Shown in pieces: positions 43,329-52,242 of a stretch of DNA of 64,000 bases. Below the pieces are notes generated by a model. It was not told the DNA's origin and searched no databases. It worked only from the letters and a program-made list of their open reading frames with translations. Source of the DNA: an uncultured Muribaculum sp. (lineage in GTDB: Bacteria; Bacteroidota; Bacteroidia; Bacteroidales; Muribaculaceae); assembly GCA_910578835.1 (NCBI GenBank), contig CAJTSK010000007.1:43297-107296 (forward strand), given 5' to 3'. Made by a program: the position numbers and the translations under genes. Numbering within the stretch: position 1 is the first letter of the stretch; every line of letters begins with the position of its first letter.

Positions 43329-43434
43329 TTTTATCTTGTTAAAAATCATCTAAATTTTATGAAATAGTGTGTTGTCGCTCGAAGTTTAGGCAGAATTTCA
43401 TTAACTTAGCGACAACTAATTAAATATTTCTGAT

Positions 43435-43764
43435 ATGTCTGACACTGATATAAATTATGATGAAGCGGAGGCTGTAAAGTTTATCCGTGAATATATGCCT
43501 GAAGATATTGGCACCCGTTATTCTGATGATGAGATACTTAATATCCTGGATATGATATGGGATTTTTATGAGGATAACGGCTTCCTTGATATCTCGGCGG
43601 TTGACGGTCCTGACGATGCTGCGCCCGACCTTGACAAGATTATCGCCTATGTCAATAAGATGCTTGCAAAAGACAAGCTCGCGGTAGTTGACAAGGCTGA
43701 TGTACATTACATAGTAGAAGGTGAACTTGCCTATGAGAAATCGATAGGCATGGAAGATTTTTGA
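43435..43764 (+). CDS. Acidic small protein, unknown function
   Basis: 109 residues, very acidic (many Asp/Glu), helical, no signal or membrane segment; likely cytoplasmic. It begins MSDTDINYDEAEAVKFIREYMPEDI. The next gene (OmpA-like) starts 4 bases after the stop, so they are co-transcribed. I think related proteins exist in other Bacteroidales, but I know no function. A weak -7-like TAACTTAGC (43402-43410) precedes it. Confidence 0.68.
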   Translation: MSDTDINYDEAEAVKFIREYMPEDIGTRYSDDEILNILDMIWDFYEDNGFLDISAVDGPDDAAPDLDKIIAYVNKMLAKDKLAVVDKADVHYIVEGELAYEKSIGMEDF

Positions 43765-43767
43765 TTC

Positions 43768-44484
43768 ATGAGGTATTTTCGACGCTTGACTGTAGGGCTT
43801 TCCATTGTCGTCGCATCATTGATGTGGCAAGGGGAGGTGCATGCGATAAATCCTTTTGCCGCGTTAAAGGAGAAGCTGGCGCCGTCTAACAAATCAAAAA
43901 CAAAGCACGGTGACAAAAAGACGGAGATGAGGGAGGCAGATGAAGAGCTTTCGCTCGATGACAATCTGCTTGTGCCGGAGGTCCCGCTTAAGCAACACGA
44001 GCTTGTCGTGGATTACATGACCGAGCTTGCACGAGACTTATCTTCCCGTAAGCGTGAGACTATCGAGAAGTGGCGTGATGGCGAAGTGATTGTGGCGACT
44101 ATCGGTACCGACCAGCTGTTTGCCCCTAATGACACTGTTTTACGCCCTACAGCTAAAGAATTTCTTGCGCCTTACGCCAATCTGCTCCGGCAGATGGGGC
44201 TTTACAAGATGGTGATAGTGAGTCATACCGATGATACCGGCTCGACCGAATATACCGATGCCTTGAGTGAGGCCCGTATAAATGCTGTCTACGACTGGCT
44301 TTCCAACGGTCAGATGTCAACAATCGACCTGATTCCTTACGCGCTTGGTGCCACCGACCCGCTTGTGGAGAATAATTCGCAGGCAAATCGTGCACGTAAC
44401 CGTCGCATAGAGATTTATATCATCCCTGACCGTCTTGTAATTGAGATGGCAAAATCCAATAAACTTGTATATAGAAAACAGTAA
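43768..44484 (+). CDS. OmpA-like periplasmic protein
   Basis: 238 residues with a signal peptide (cleavage near VHAIN, about residue 26), a basic linker, and a C-terminal OmpA-type peptidoglycan-binding domain (about 110-225): LRPTAKEFLAPYANLL, VSHTDDTGSTEYTDALSEARINAVYDWL and the terminal NRARNRRIEIYI. There is no N-terminal barrel, so it is likely a soluble or lipid-free periplasmic protein that binds the wall. Confidence 0.86.
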   Translation: MRYFRRLTVGLSIVVASLMWQGEVHAINPFAALKEKLAPSNKSKTKHGDKKTEMREADEELSLDDNLLVPEVPLKQHELVVDYMTELARDLSSRKRETIEKWRDGEVIVATIGTDQLFAPNDTVLRPTAKEFLAPYANLLRQMGLYKMVIVSHTDDTGSTEYTDALSEARINAVYDWLSNGQMSTIDLIPYALGATDPLVENNSQANRARNRRIEIYIIPDRLVIEMAKSNKLVYRKQ

Positions 44485-44499
44485 TTATTTCTAAACGGA

Positions 44500-45567
44500 A
44501 TGAAGTATTCATCTATTTCAGCCATGCTTGCCTGCATGGCTATTGTTTCATGTAAGGCTACGTCCCATGACAGCGACTACTCGGTTGACGCGACATTTGA
44601 AGAGGGAAACAATGGAATGACCGCCTACATAGTTAATTATGACAATGGTGAAAAGATTGACAGTGTGCTCGTCGCCGATAATCATGCACGATTCAGCGGG
44701 GTTGCCGACAGTGTGGTCTTGTCGCGTCTGCTGCTTGGCAATCAGAGGGTTGCAACTTTTGTGCTTGAACCGGGCAATATAACCGTTGACAGCGGTAAGG
44801 TGTCGGAAAATACTCCTATGAACCTACTTCTTGCCAAGTTTATAAATGAAGCTGATTCGCTTGATATGCTTTACAATAATGCAGCAAGCGATTCTGCAAG
44901 AAACGCAGTAAATGAGGCTTACGGGCAGTTGCTTGAACACTATGCCGCCACTTATCATGAAACCCCTGTAGGGTACATGGCATTCCTTCAGGCTGCTTAT
45001 GAGTATGATGCCGATGCTCTTGCCGCAAAGCTTAAGCAGTATCCGTCATATGCGCGTTATACTCGCGTAGATAATCTTGTGAAGGCTAAGCAACGTGAGA
45101 AGGCTACTGCCCCGGGCTGCCGTTATGCTGATTTTACAATCAACGGTGACTCCTCGGTGAGCCTGAGCGACTATGTGCGCCCCGGATATTATACGCTTGT
45201 CGATTTTTGGGCGAGCTGGTGTGGTCCGTGTCGCCGTGAGATGCCTGTAATCAAGGAGCTATATGAAAAGTACAATTCCCGTGGGCTAAATGTGGTAGGT
45301 GTAGCAGTGTGGGATAAGCGCGAAGATTCCGAAAAGGCTGTCAAGCAGCTTGATTTGCCTTGGTCGCAGATACTTGATGCCCAGACAGTGCCTACCGATC
45401 TCTATGGTATCTCAGGCATTCCGCATATCATGCTGATTGACCCGGAGGGGACAATCGTGGCTCGCGGCATGCAGGGCGATTCGCTTCGTAAGGTGGTCGC
45501 AAATGCAATGGCTACTTACGTTTTCCCCACAACCACCGGTGAACAGGTTGCCACAATACAAGACTGA
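44500..45567 (+). CDS. TlpA-like thioredoxin-family protein with N-terminal DUF4369-type domain
   Basis: 355 residues. A lipoprotein signal (AIVSC, Cys18), an N-terminal beta domain of the type often fused to thioredoxins in Bacteroidetes (about 25-110), a helical linker, and a thioredoxin domain (about 205-345) with WCGPC redox motif and the cis-Pro in SGIPHIM. It is probably anchored in the periplasm and reduces or oxidises secreted proteins. It is 15 bases after the OmpA-like gene and may be co-transcribed. Confidence 0.87.
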   Translation: MKYSSISAMLACMAIVSCKATSHDSDYSVDATFEEGNNGMTAYIVNYDNGEKIDSVLVADNHARFSGVADSVVLSRLLLGNQRVATFVLEPGNITVDSGKVSENTPMNLLLAKFINEADSLDMLYNNAASDSARNAVNEAYGQLLEHYAATYHETPVGYMAFLQAAYEYDADALAAKLKQYPSYARYTRVDNLVKAKQREKATAPGCRYADFTINGDSSVSLSDYVRPGYYTLVDFWASWCGPCRREMPVIKELYEKYNSRGLNVVGVAVWDKREDSEKAVKQLDLPWSQILDAQTVPTDLYGISGIPHIMLIDPEGTIVARGMQGDSLRKVVANAMATYVFPTTTGEQVATIQD

Positions 45568-45940
45568 GAAATCCGCCGGTAAGGGCTCCTATGCAGTCAG
45601 CGATGAAATCAATAATATCTTCGCCTCGACCAAGAGCCATCCATCCTTGAACCACTTCTATAATGCCACCAAATACTCCTGTGGCAAATACAAAGATTAT
45701 TATCAGTAAAGCGGGGGCTGTAAGCTCCCGCTTGCCATATTTGCGCAGGTAGTCAAGACCGAGACATCCCGTGACGGCAAGCATCATCAGGGCATGAACC
45801 ACTTTATCGGCGCCCTCAAACCATTCGATGTCGTTGTCGGGCAACGGTTTCGGCACCAGTGTAAGATACAGCACCAGGGCTGTGACGACAGCCGTAAGTG
45901 TGAACGGTGGTAATCTTTTTATTAACTGTTTTGTTTTCAT
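45512..45940 (-). CDS. VanZ-family membrane protein
   Basis: 142 residues, four membrane helices; the conserved core IEWFEGADKVVHALMMLAVTGCLGLDYL and GIIEVVQGWM...GRGEDIIDFIADCIGALTGG fits VanZ-like proteins. Function is not well defined outside teicoplanin resistance; no resistance role is implied. The gene converges on and overlaps the thioredoxin gene's end by 56 bases. Confidence 0.8.
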   Translation of the reverse strand: MKTKQLIKRLPPFTLTAVVTALVLYLTLVPKPLPDNDIEWFEGADKVVHALMMLAVTGCLGLDYLRKYGKRELTAPALLIIIFVFATGVFGGIIEVVQGWMALGRGEDIIDFIADCIGALTGGFLSLVLWQPVHRWLWGKRK

Positions 45941-46019
45941 ATTTAAATAACCAATGCAAAATTAATCATAAAATTTTTAAAAACGCTGTTGGCTGAGTGG
46001 CAAAATGTAAGTTTTTGTG

Positions 46020-46028
46020 TATTTTTGC
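46020..46028 (+). promoter_or_regulatory. -7 box of the sodium transporter pair
   Basis: TATTTTTGC matches TAnnTTTG and lies 19 bases before the ATG at 46048. It falls within the in-frame GTG extension (45997), arguing that the ATG is the real start. Confidence 0.5.
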
Positions 46029-46047
46029 AGCCGACAAAAAAGAAAGT

Positions 46048-47430
46048 ATGGCATCAAAAGTTCAATTTGGCAGTAAAATAGGATTGATAGCGGCAACAGT
46101 GGGGTCGGCTGTAGGTCTGGGCAATGTGTGGCGTTTCCCGGCTGAGACGCAGGCTAATGGGGGAGCCGCATTCCTTTTGATATATATAGCATGTGTGTTT
46201 CTCCTTGGTATCCCTGTGATGCTTGCCGAGTTTTCGCTTGGCAGGGGAAAGCGTAGTGACGCGTCAGGAGTGTTCCGTCTGCTTGCTCCCGGCAAGAAAT
46301 GGTGGATAATCGGAGCCGTGGCAATCATAGCCTCCTATCTGATTCTGTCATTTTATATGGTTGTCGCCGGATGGACTCTCGAATATATGTGGCAGTCAAT
46401 CACCGGCGACCTTTTTGCGCCTGTCGCGGGAAATAGCGGACATTCCGCGCTTGAAGTGATGGACTATCAGTTTCATGCCAAGATGCAGGAGTATATAGTG
46501 CAGGATGTCAAGCCGTTGGTGATGACTTATGTAATGCTCGCCATAAATCTCGGAATCTTGCTTATGGGCGTTCAGAAAGGTATCGAAAAGATGTCCAACA
46601 TACTTATGCCGGTGCTTTTCGTGCTGCTTCTTGTGTTTGCCGGAGTCGCCATGACCTTCCCTAAAGCCGACGAGGGTCTGCTCTTTTTCCTTCGTCCCGA
46701 CTTCTCCAAGATAACACCTGCCGTGGCGGTCAATGCGCTCGGTCAGGCATTTTTCTCGCTGTCGCTCGGTATGGGTATCCTTATCACATATTCAAGCTAT
46801 TTCCCGAAGGAGACCAAGCTTACACGCACAGCAGTCACAGTGTCATTGCTTGACCTGCTTGTGGCGTTGATGATGGGATTTATTATTTTCCCGGCGGTGA
46901 AGTCGTTTGGACTTGACGGTCACGGGCTTCAGGGAGCGACATTGGTGTTTGTCACTCTTCCCGAGGTATTTGTGCAGATGCCGGCAACTCAATTGTGGTC
47001 GATACTCTTCTTCCTGTTGCTGCTTGTGGCGGCGCTGACATCCACAATTTCGCTTGCCGAAGTGTCAATAGCCTTCATGCAGGACCGGTTTAACATGAAG
47101 CGTACGCGGGCATGTTTTGCGGTGATACTCCCTCTCTTCCTGCTCAGCTCGTTCTGCTCGCTTTCGCAGGGAAGCATGTCGTGGCTTACGATAGGAGGGC
47201 GCACATTGTTTGATGCGCTTGACAATTTCGCCACCAATATCCTTCTTCCTTTAGTAGCGATATTCACCTGCATATATCTCGGATGGTTTGCCCCCAAAGG
47301 TTATTTTTACAAGGAACTTACTAATGACGGTAGTGTGTCGGTAAAACTCTATCGTCCGGTGCTTTTTATTGTTCGTTTTTTGGCTCCTGTTTTGATTGCC
47401 GTCATTCTGTGTGCCAAGTTATTTAGCTGA
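46048..47430 (+). CDS. Sodium-dependent transporter (NSS/SNF family), first copy
   Basis: 460 residues from the ATG at 46048, about 11-12 membrane helices. The family start FGSKIGLIAATVGSAVGLGNVWRFP is intact (first helix, Na+-binding), as are YSSYFPKET and the GMGILITYSS helix. NSS transporters usually import amino acids using Na+; the substrate is not clear. The gene is 6 bases upstream of a close paralogue. Confidence 0.92.
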   Translation: MASKVQFGSKIGLIAATVGSAVGLGNVWRFPAETQANGGAAFLLIYIACVFLLGIPVMLAEFSLGRGKRSDASGVFRLLAPGKKWWIIGAVAIIASYLILSFYMVVAGWTLEYMWQSITGDLFAPVAGNSGHSALEVMDYQFHAKMQEYIVQDVKPLVMTYVMLAINLGILLMGVQKGIEKMSNILMPVLFVLLLVFAGVAMTFPKADEGLLFFLRPDFSKITPAVAVNALGQAFFSLSLGMGILITYSSYFPKETKLTRTAVTVSLLDLLVALMMGFIIFPAVKSFGLDGHGLQGATLVFVTLPEVFVQMPATQLWSILFFLLLLVAALTSTISLAEVSIAFMQDRFNMKRTRACFAVILPLFLLSSFCSLSQGSMSWLTIGGRTLFDALDNFATNILLPLVAIFTCIYLGWFAPKGYFYKELTNDGSVSVKLYRPVLFIVRFLAPVLIAVILCAKLFS

Positions 47431-47436
47431 TAAGTC

Positions 47437-48783
47437 ATGCAGGAAAAAAGTCGTGCGCAGTTTGCCACCCGTCTGGGCGTTATCGCCACTACGGTAGGCT
47501 CGGCGGTAGGATTGGGAAATATCTGGCGTTTCCCTTATGAGGCAGGAGTCCATGGCGGTGGAGCGTTTCTGCTTATATACATAGGATTTATATTTATAAT
47601 CGGTGTGCCGGTAATCTGCGCCGAGTTTATCATGGGGCGTAGCTCGCGTAGCAATATCTTCGGGGCGTTCCGTATGTTGCACGGCGTGAAGCAGTGGGCG
47701 TGGATAGGATATATGGGCATTCTCGCCTCGATACTTATATTGTCATTTTATTCGGTTGTCGCCGGATGGACTATAGAGTATTTCATCCAGTCTGTGACCG
47801 GGGCTCTTGATGCGGTTGAATCTGGAACCCGTCATGAGGTGTTTGACACATTCTCTACCGGATATATGCCTGTCGTGTGGACATTGCTCTTTCTGCTTTG
47901 CAATGCCGTGATTTTGCTGCGGGGTGTACAGAAAGGTATAGAGAAGGTGTCCAATGTATTGATGCCGGTCCTTTTTGTAATTTTGGTCATATTTTGTATC
48001 AACTCGCTCCTTATGCCGGGAGCAAAGGAGGGACTTGAATTTCTTTTCCGCCCCGATTTTTCAAAGGTTGACTCTTCTGTGCTTATCGGTGCGCTCGGTC
48101 AGGCGTTTTTCTCCTTGTCGCTTGGTCTTGGCACAATGCTTACCTATTCAAGCTATTTTTCTGATAAGACGCCGCTTGTGAAAAGTGCGTCTATAACGGC
48201 TGTGCTTGACACCTGCGTGGCAATACTTGCCGGAGTGATTATCTTTCCCGCTGTGTTTACCTACAATACCGAGCCTGCCGCGGGTCCGAAACTCGTGTTT
48301 GAGGTGTTGCCCGAGATTTTTCATCAGTTGCCATTCGGAGATGTGTGGTCGGCTCTGTTTTTCTTCCTGCTCTTTCTTGCATCGCTTACATCTACCATAT
48401 CTATGAGCGAAATAGCCATCGCCTTCTTTATGGAGCAACTTGGCTTTAGCCGTCGTAAAGCGGTGTTGACCAATGCAGGCATAGCCATGTTTCTCGGCAC
48501 ATTGTGTGCCTTGTCGTTCAGCTCGCTTAACGGACTGAAGATATTCGGGTTGACGATTTTTGACCTGTTTGATTATGTGTCAAGCAATATCCTGCTTCCT
48601 CTTGGCGGTATGTTTATCTCCATTTTTGTAGGATGGTTCCTCGACCGCAAAGTGGTAAAGACCCAGCTACGTGGCACCGGCACCTTGTCGCCACGACTCC
48701 TTGCCGTTATCGTATTCCTGCTCCGTTACGTCGCACCTGCCGGCATTGCTGTCGTTTTTCTCGCCGGACTTGGCGTGATTTAA
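47437..48783 (+). CDS. Sodium-dependent transporter (NSS/SNF family), second copy
   Basis: 448 residues, a close paralogue of the first copy with the same VGSAVGLGNIWRFPYEAG start and FRPDFSKVDSSVLIGALGQAFFSLSLGLG helix. Most likely a tandem duplication. Either the two have separate substrates or both are needed for dose; the sequence does not say. The Na+ gradient made by Nqr may drive both. Confidence 0.92.
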   Translation: MQEKSRAQFATRLGVIATTVGSAVGLGNIWRFPYEAGVHGGGAFLLIYIGFIFIIGVPVICAEFIMGRSSRSNIFGAFRMLHGVKQWAWIGYMGILASILILSFYSVVAGWTIEYFIQSVTGALDAVESGTRHEVFDTFSTGYMPVVWTLLFLLCNAVILLRGVQKGIEKVSNVLMPVLFVILVIFCINSLLMPGAKEGLEFLFRPDFSKVDSSVLIGALGQAFFSLSLGLGTMLTYSSYFSDKTPLVKSASITAVLDTCVAILAGVIIFPAVFTYNTEPAAGPKLVFEVLPEIFHQLPFGDVWSALFFFLLFLASLTSTISMSEIAIAFFMEQLGFSRRKAVLTNAGIAMFLGTLCALSFSSLNGLKIFGLTIFDLFDYVSSNILLPLGGMFISIFVGWFLDRKVVKTQLRGTGTLSPRLLAVIVFLLRYVAPAGIAVVFLAGLGVI

Positions 48784-48795
48784 TCTGTTTTTTCG

Positions 48796-48804
48796 TATTT
48801 TTGT
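48796..48804 (+). promoter_or_regulatory. -7 box upstream of fucP within a short palindrome
   Basis: TATTTTTGT (48796-48804) overlaps an inverted repeat GTATTTTT/AAAAAATAC (48795-48814), 44 bases before fucP. The repeat could be an operator or the terminator of the preceding gene. Confidence 0.4.
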
Positions 48805-48848
48805 AAAAAATACAACCAAAGGATAGCCGATAAAGCGTCATCATACTT

Positions 48849-50111
48849 ATGTCCAAAGATATAGGCAGGAATCATATTCCGTTTTTTCTCGTCGCGTTGC
48901 TCTTTTTGCTATGGGGTGTCGCAAACAACATGAACGACACACTGCTTGCCGCATTTCGTCGTATAATGTCGATGAGCGACTTGCAGACCTCGCTTGTACA
49001 GTTTGCTTTTTATGGAGCTTACTTCTGTTTCGCTCTTCCTGCGGCAATGTTTATAAGACGTTTTTCCTGCAAGTCGGGTATCTTGCTCGGGCTGGCTCTC
49101 TATGCTGCGGGCACAATGCTGTTTTATCCGGCGGGAAATGCCGCTTCCTATGGCTTTTTCTTAATTGCCATTTATGTGATGGCGAGCGGATGTGCGATTC
49201 TTGAGACCACGGCCAATCCATATATAATTTCGATGGGGTCGCCGGAAACAGCTACGCGTCGCCTTAATATCGCTCAGACATTCAACCCTATAGGGGCTGT
49301 GTGTGGCATACTTTTGAGCCGTCATTTCATATTGTCGGAACTTCATGATGCTGATGCCGCCGAACGCTGCCGCATGACCGCCGGGCAGCTTGCCGAAATG
49401 CAGGCTCATGAACTGAGCGCCGTGTCAGGCACTTATATGCTAATAGGCTTCATATTACTTTCTCTTCTGGTCATAATCGCGTTTGTCAAGATGCCGGGAG
49501 TGAGAGATGATGCATCACCCCATACCGGCATACTCGCTACCTTCCGCAAGTTATGGCATGACCGTCGCTGGCGTTACGGAGTCGTTGCCCAATTCTTTTA
49601 TGTCGGGGTCCAGACCGGAGTATGGTCATTTACCATACGCCTTGCCATGGCGGAGCTGGGTGTTCTTGAGCGCGATGCCTCGATGGTGTTTTTGTGGGCT
49701 ATCCTTGCATTTACGCTTTTCCGCTTCCTTTTTACATGGCTCATGGGCTATGTCCGTCCCGTCATTCTGCTTGCAGGGGCTTCGGTCGCCGCAATATTCT
49801 TTACGGCAGCTGTCATTTTCTGCCACGGGTGGACTGCCGTAATCTCCCTTGTCGCTATCTCGGCATGTATGTCGCTTATGTTTCCGACTATATATGGCAT
49901 AGCTCTCGGCGGAGTGAGGGGAGAGGAGGCTAAGATAGCCGCTTCTGGACTGATTATGTCCATACTCGGTGGCGCGCTTATTACTCCGGTGCAGGCGGCG
50001 GTGTCGGATTGCGCCGGTATCTCGGTATCGTTTGTGGTGCCGTTGATATGTTTTATTGTCATATTGATTTATTCAACAGGTATAATTCGTAAAGATTATG
50101 CAAAAAAGTAG
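48849..50111 (+). CDS. fucP: FucP-type sugar/H+ symporter
   Basis: 420 residues, 12 membrane helices, major facilitator superfamily. The first helix LLFLLWGVANNMNDTLLAAFRR and the LETTANPYI segment (helix 5) mark the FucP/GluP group of fucose, galactose or glucose symporters. The sugar cannot be told from sequence; the neighbours (GDP-fucose synthase, mutarotase) favour fucose or a related hexose. The end overlaps the next gene by 14 bases, so the two are coupled. Confidence 0.9.
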   Translation: MSKDIGRNHIPFFLVALLFLLWGVANNMNDTLLAAFRRIMSMSDLQTSLVQFAFYGAYFCFALPAAMFIRRFSCKSGILLGLALYAAGTMLFYPAGNAASYGFFLIAIYVMASGCAILETTANPYIISMGSPETATRRLNIAQTFNPIGAVCGILLSRHFILSELHDADAAERCRMTAGQLAEMQAHELSAVSGTYMLIGFILLSLLVIIAFVKMPGVRDDASPHTGILATFRKLWHDRRWRYGVVAQFFYVGVQTGVWSFTIRLAMAELGVLERDASMVFLWAILAFTLFRFLFTWLMGYVRPVILLAGASVAAIFFTAAVIFCHGWTAVISLVAISACMSLMFPTIYGIALGGVRGEEAKIAASGLIMSILGGALITPVQAAVSDCAGISVSFVVPLICFIVILIYSTGIIRKDYAKK

Positions 50112-51264
50112 AAAGAAAGTCTTCGTATCGGGCTGTTATGACATGCTTCATTCCGGACATGTGGCGTTTTTCCGTCAGGCTTCTGCCTACGGCGACCTTT
50201 ATGTAGGCATCGGGTCAGACACCACGATTGAGGCTCTCAAACACCGCAAGACGGTATATTCCGAGCGTGAACGACTTTATATGGTCAAGGCTATACGCTA
50301 TGTGACCGATGCATATGTAAACCCCGGTTCGGGGATGATGGATTTCATCGAGACCGTTGACAAGGTAAAGCCTGATATATTTGTAGTCAATTCCGATGGC
50401 GGAAGCGACGTGAAGCGCGATTTCTGCCGTGAACGCGGCATAGAGTATATAGTTCTTGAGCGCGAGCCTGACGCTGGACTTGCCGCCCGGTCTACCACAT
50501 CATTGCGAAAAGGAGTCATTTCACATCTGCCTTACCGAATCGACATTGCCGGTACATGGATTGACCAGCCGTATGTGTCGCAGTATGGCGATGGGTGGGC
50601 GATAACCGCTTCCATAGAGCCTACTGTGGAATTTATGGAACGTGGCGGAATGTCGACCTCCACCCGTAATGCTGCAAAAAAGATATGGCCTTACGAGCTA
50701 CCCCATTATAATGAGGAGATGCTTGCGCGTCTGCTCTTCTGTTTCGAGAATGATCCGGAGAATGAAGGGCATATTTCTGGTGCGCAGGATGCCATAGGCA
50801 TATGTATGTCGGGGGTGACACGCCATTATTACAACGGTCACTACTGGCCCTCGGTGATTGAGTCATGCCATGACGAGAAAGTGTTGTCATGGCTGGAGGC
50901 TCATATATGTATTGTCCCGATGTTTCCCCGCAGGAAAGATTGTTCGGTAGTGGAGGGAAAGGATATCACTGAGGAAAAAGTAAAGGCATTGACATCGGCT
51001 GCGGCACGTTGTTGGGATGCGATGCTTGCATGCAATCTTGAGCAGTTTGCAGCTGCGTTCAGGGATTCATTTAATGCTCAGGTGGCGATGTTTCCGGCAA
51101 TGATGCAGCCCGGGGTGCAGGAGCATATCGACAAGTGGAGCCATAAAGCTCTTGCCTGGAAGATGCTTGGTGCCGGCGGAGGCGGTCATCTTGCCCTTGT
51201 TGTGGACAAAATCCCTGAAGAAGGCGTGATTCCCATAAAAATAAGACGCAAGGATACATTTTGA
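50098..51264 (+). CDS. Cytidylyltransferase fused to a GHMP-kinase-like domain lacking the phosphate loop
   Basis: 388 residues. Residues 1-140 are a TagD-like nucleotidyltransferase: HSGH (18-21) and the RSTTSLRK motif (131-138) are intact. Residues 145-388 resemble a fucokinase/heptokinase-type GHMP protein: RIDIAGTWIDQP (147-158) substrate motif, GAQDAIG (228-234) and GAGGGGH (358-364). The motif 2 phosphate loop (P..GLGSS) expected near 181-195 is not seen; the stretch reads GGMSTSTRNAAKK. The kinase may be inactive or use an altered loop. It is coupled to fucP and lies 12 bases before fcl, so a role in sugar activation is inferred. Confidence 0.8.
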   Translation: MQKSRKKVFVSGCYDMLHSGHVAFFRQASAYGDLYVGIGSDTTIEALKHRKTVYSERERLYMVKAIRYVTDAYVNPGSGMMDFIETVDKVKPDIFVVNSDGGSDVKRDFCRERGIEYIVLEREPDAGLAARSTTSLRKGVISHLPYRIDIAGTWIDQPYVSQYGDGWAITASIEPTVEFMERGGMSTSTRNAAKKIWPYELPHYNEEMLARLLFCFENDPENEGHISGAQDAIGICMSGVTRHYYNGHYWPSVIESCHDEKVLSWLEAHICIVPMFPRRKDCSVVEGKDITEEKVKALTSAAARCWDAMLACNLEQFAAAFRDSFNAQVAMFPAMMQPGVQEHIDKWSHKALAWKMLGAGGGGHLALVVDKIPEEGVIPIKIRRKDTF

Positions 51265-51276
51265 TGAAGTAGTAAA

Positions 51277-52221
51277 ATGATGGAAAAACAATCAAAAATT
51301 TACGTCGCCGGTCATCGCGGTATGGTAGGTTCGGCAATTGTACGTGAACTTAAGCGTCAGGGCTACACCAACATAATCACCCGCACCCACAGCGAGCTTG
51401 ACTTGATAAACCAGCAGGCGGTCAATGACTTTTTTGCCGCCGAGAAGCCTGAATATGTGTTTCTTGCAGCGGCTAAAGTGGGCGGAATCATAGCTAATTC
51501 GTCGGCACTCGCCGATTTCATGTATGACAACATGATGCTTGAGATGAACGTGATTAACGCTGCGTGGCGCAACGGGTGTAAAAAACTGGAGTTTCTTGGC
51601 TCCTCCTGTATCTATCCGCGCATGGCACCGCAGCCTATGCCTGAAAGCTGCCTGCTTACTTCAGAGCTGGAGAAGACCAATGAGGCATATGCCCTCGCCA
51701 AGATATCGGGCCTGAAATATTGCGAGTTTCTCAATCGCCAGTATGGCACCGACTATATCTCAGTGATGCCCACAAATCTTTACGGTCCTAACGACAATTA
51801 CCATCCCGAGCACTCCCACGTGCTTCCGGCACTGATACGCCGCTTCCATGAGGCGAAGGAGTCAGGTGCGCCATCAGTGACATGCTGGGGCGACGGCAGC
51901 CCGCTTCGCGAGTTCCTGTATGTCGACGACCTCGCCAACCTGTGCGTGTTCCTGATGAATAACTACTCCGGCAACGAGACTGTCAATGCCGGCACCGGTA
52001 AGGAACTTACCATAAGGCAGCTTACCGAACTTGTAGCCTCAATAGTCGGCTATGAAGGAGAGATACTCTGGGACACGACGCGCCCCAACGGTACGCCACG
52101 CAAGCTGCTCGATGTATCTAAAGCCACAAAACTCGGCTGGACCTACAGGACAGAGCTTCCCGACGGTATACGCCTTGCCTACGCCGACTTCCTTTCCAAC
52201 CCTATGCGCGCCGAACGATAA
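51277..52221 (+). CDS. fcl: GDP-L-fucose synthase
   Basis: 314 residues, short-chain dehydrogenase fold. NADP site GHRGMVGSAI (12-21), the SSCIYP segment (Ser109/110) and the catalytic YALAK (Tyr138, Lys142) are present. It normally converts GDP-4-keto-6-deoxymannose to GDP-L-fucose after GMD; no gmd gene is in the window. Its place between the fusion protein and an aldose epimerase is unusual for de novo GDP-fucose synthesis. Confidence 0.94.
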   Translation: MMEKQSKIYVAGHRGMVGSAIVRELKRQGYTNIITRTHSELDLINQQAVNDFFAAEKPEYVFLAAAKVGGIIANSSALADFMYDNMMLEMNVINAAWRNGCKKLEFLGSSCIYPRMAPQPMPESCLLTSELEKTNEAYALAKISGLKYCEFLNRQYGTDYISVMPTNLYGPNDNYHPEHSHVLPALIRRFHEAKESGAPSVTCWGDGSPLREFLYVDDLANLCVFLMNNYSGNETVNAGTGKELTIRQLTELVASIVGYEGEILWDTTRPNGTPRKLLDVSKATKLGWTYRTELPDGIRLAYADFLSNPMRAER

Positions 52222-52242
52222 AACGATTTACCTGAAAATAAA

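Noticed and set aside
45997..46047. Longer N-terminus for the first sodium transporter (GTG start)
   Set aside because: The extension would run through a -7 box, and the family N-terminus begins right after the ATG at 46048.
46048..48783. Mobile element from the tandem transporter pair
   Set aside because: No transposase, terminal repeats or target duplication; the pair looks like a simple gene duplication.
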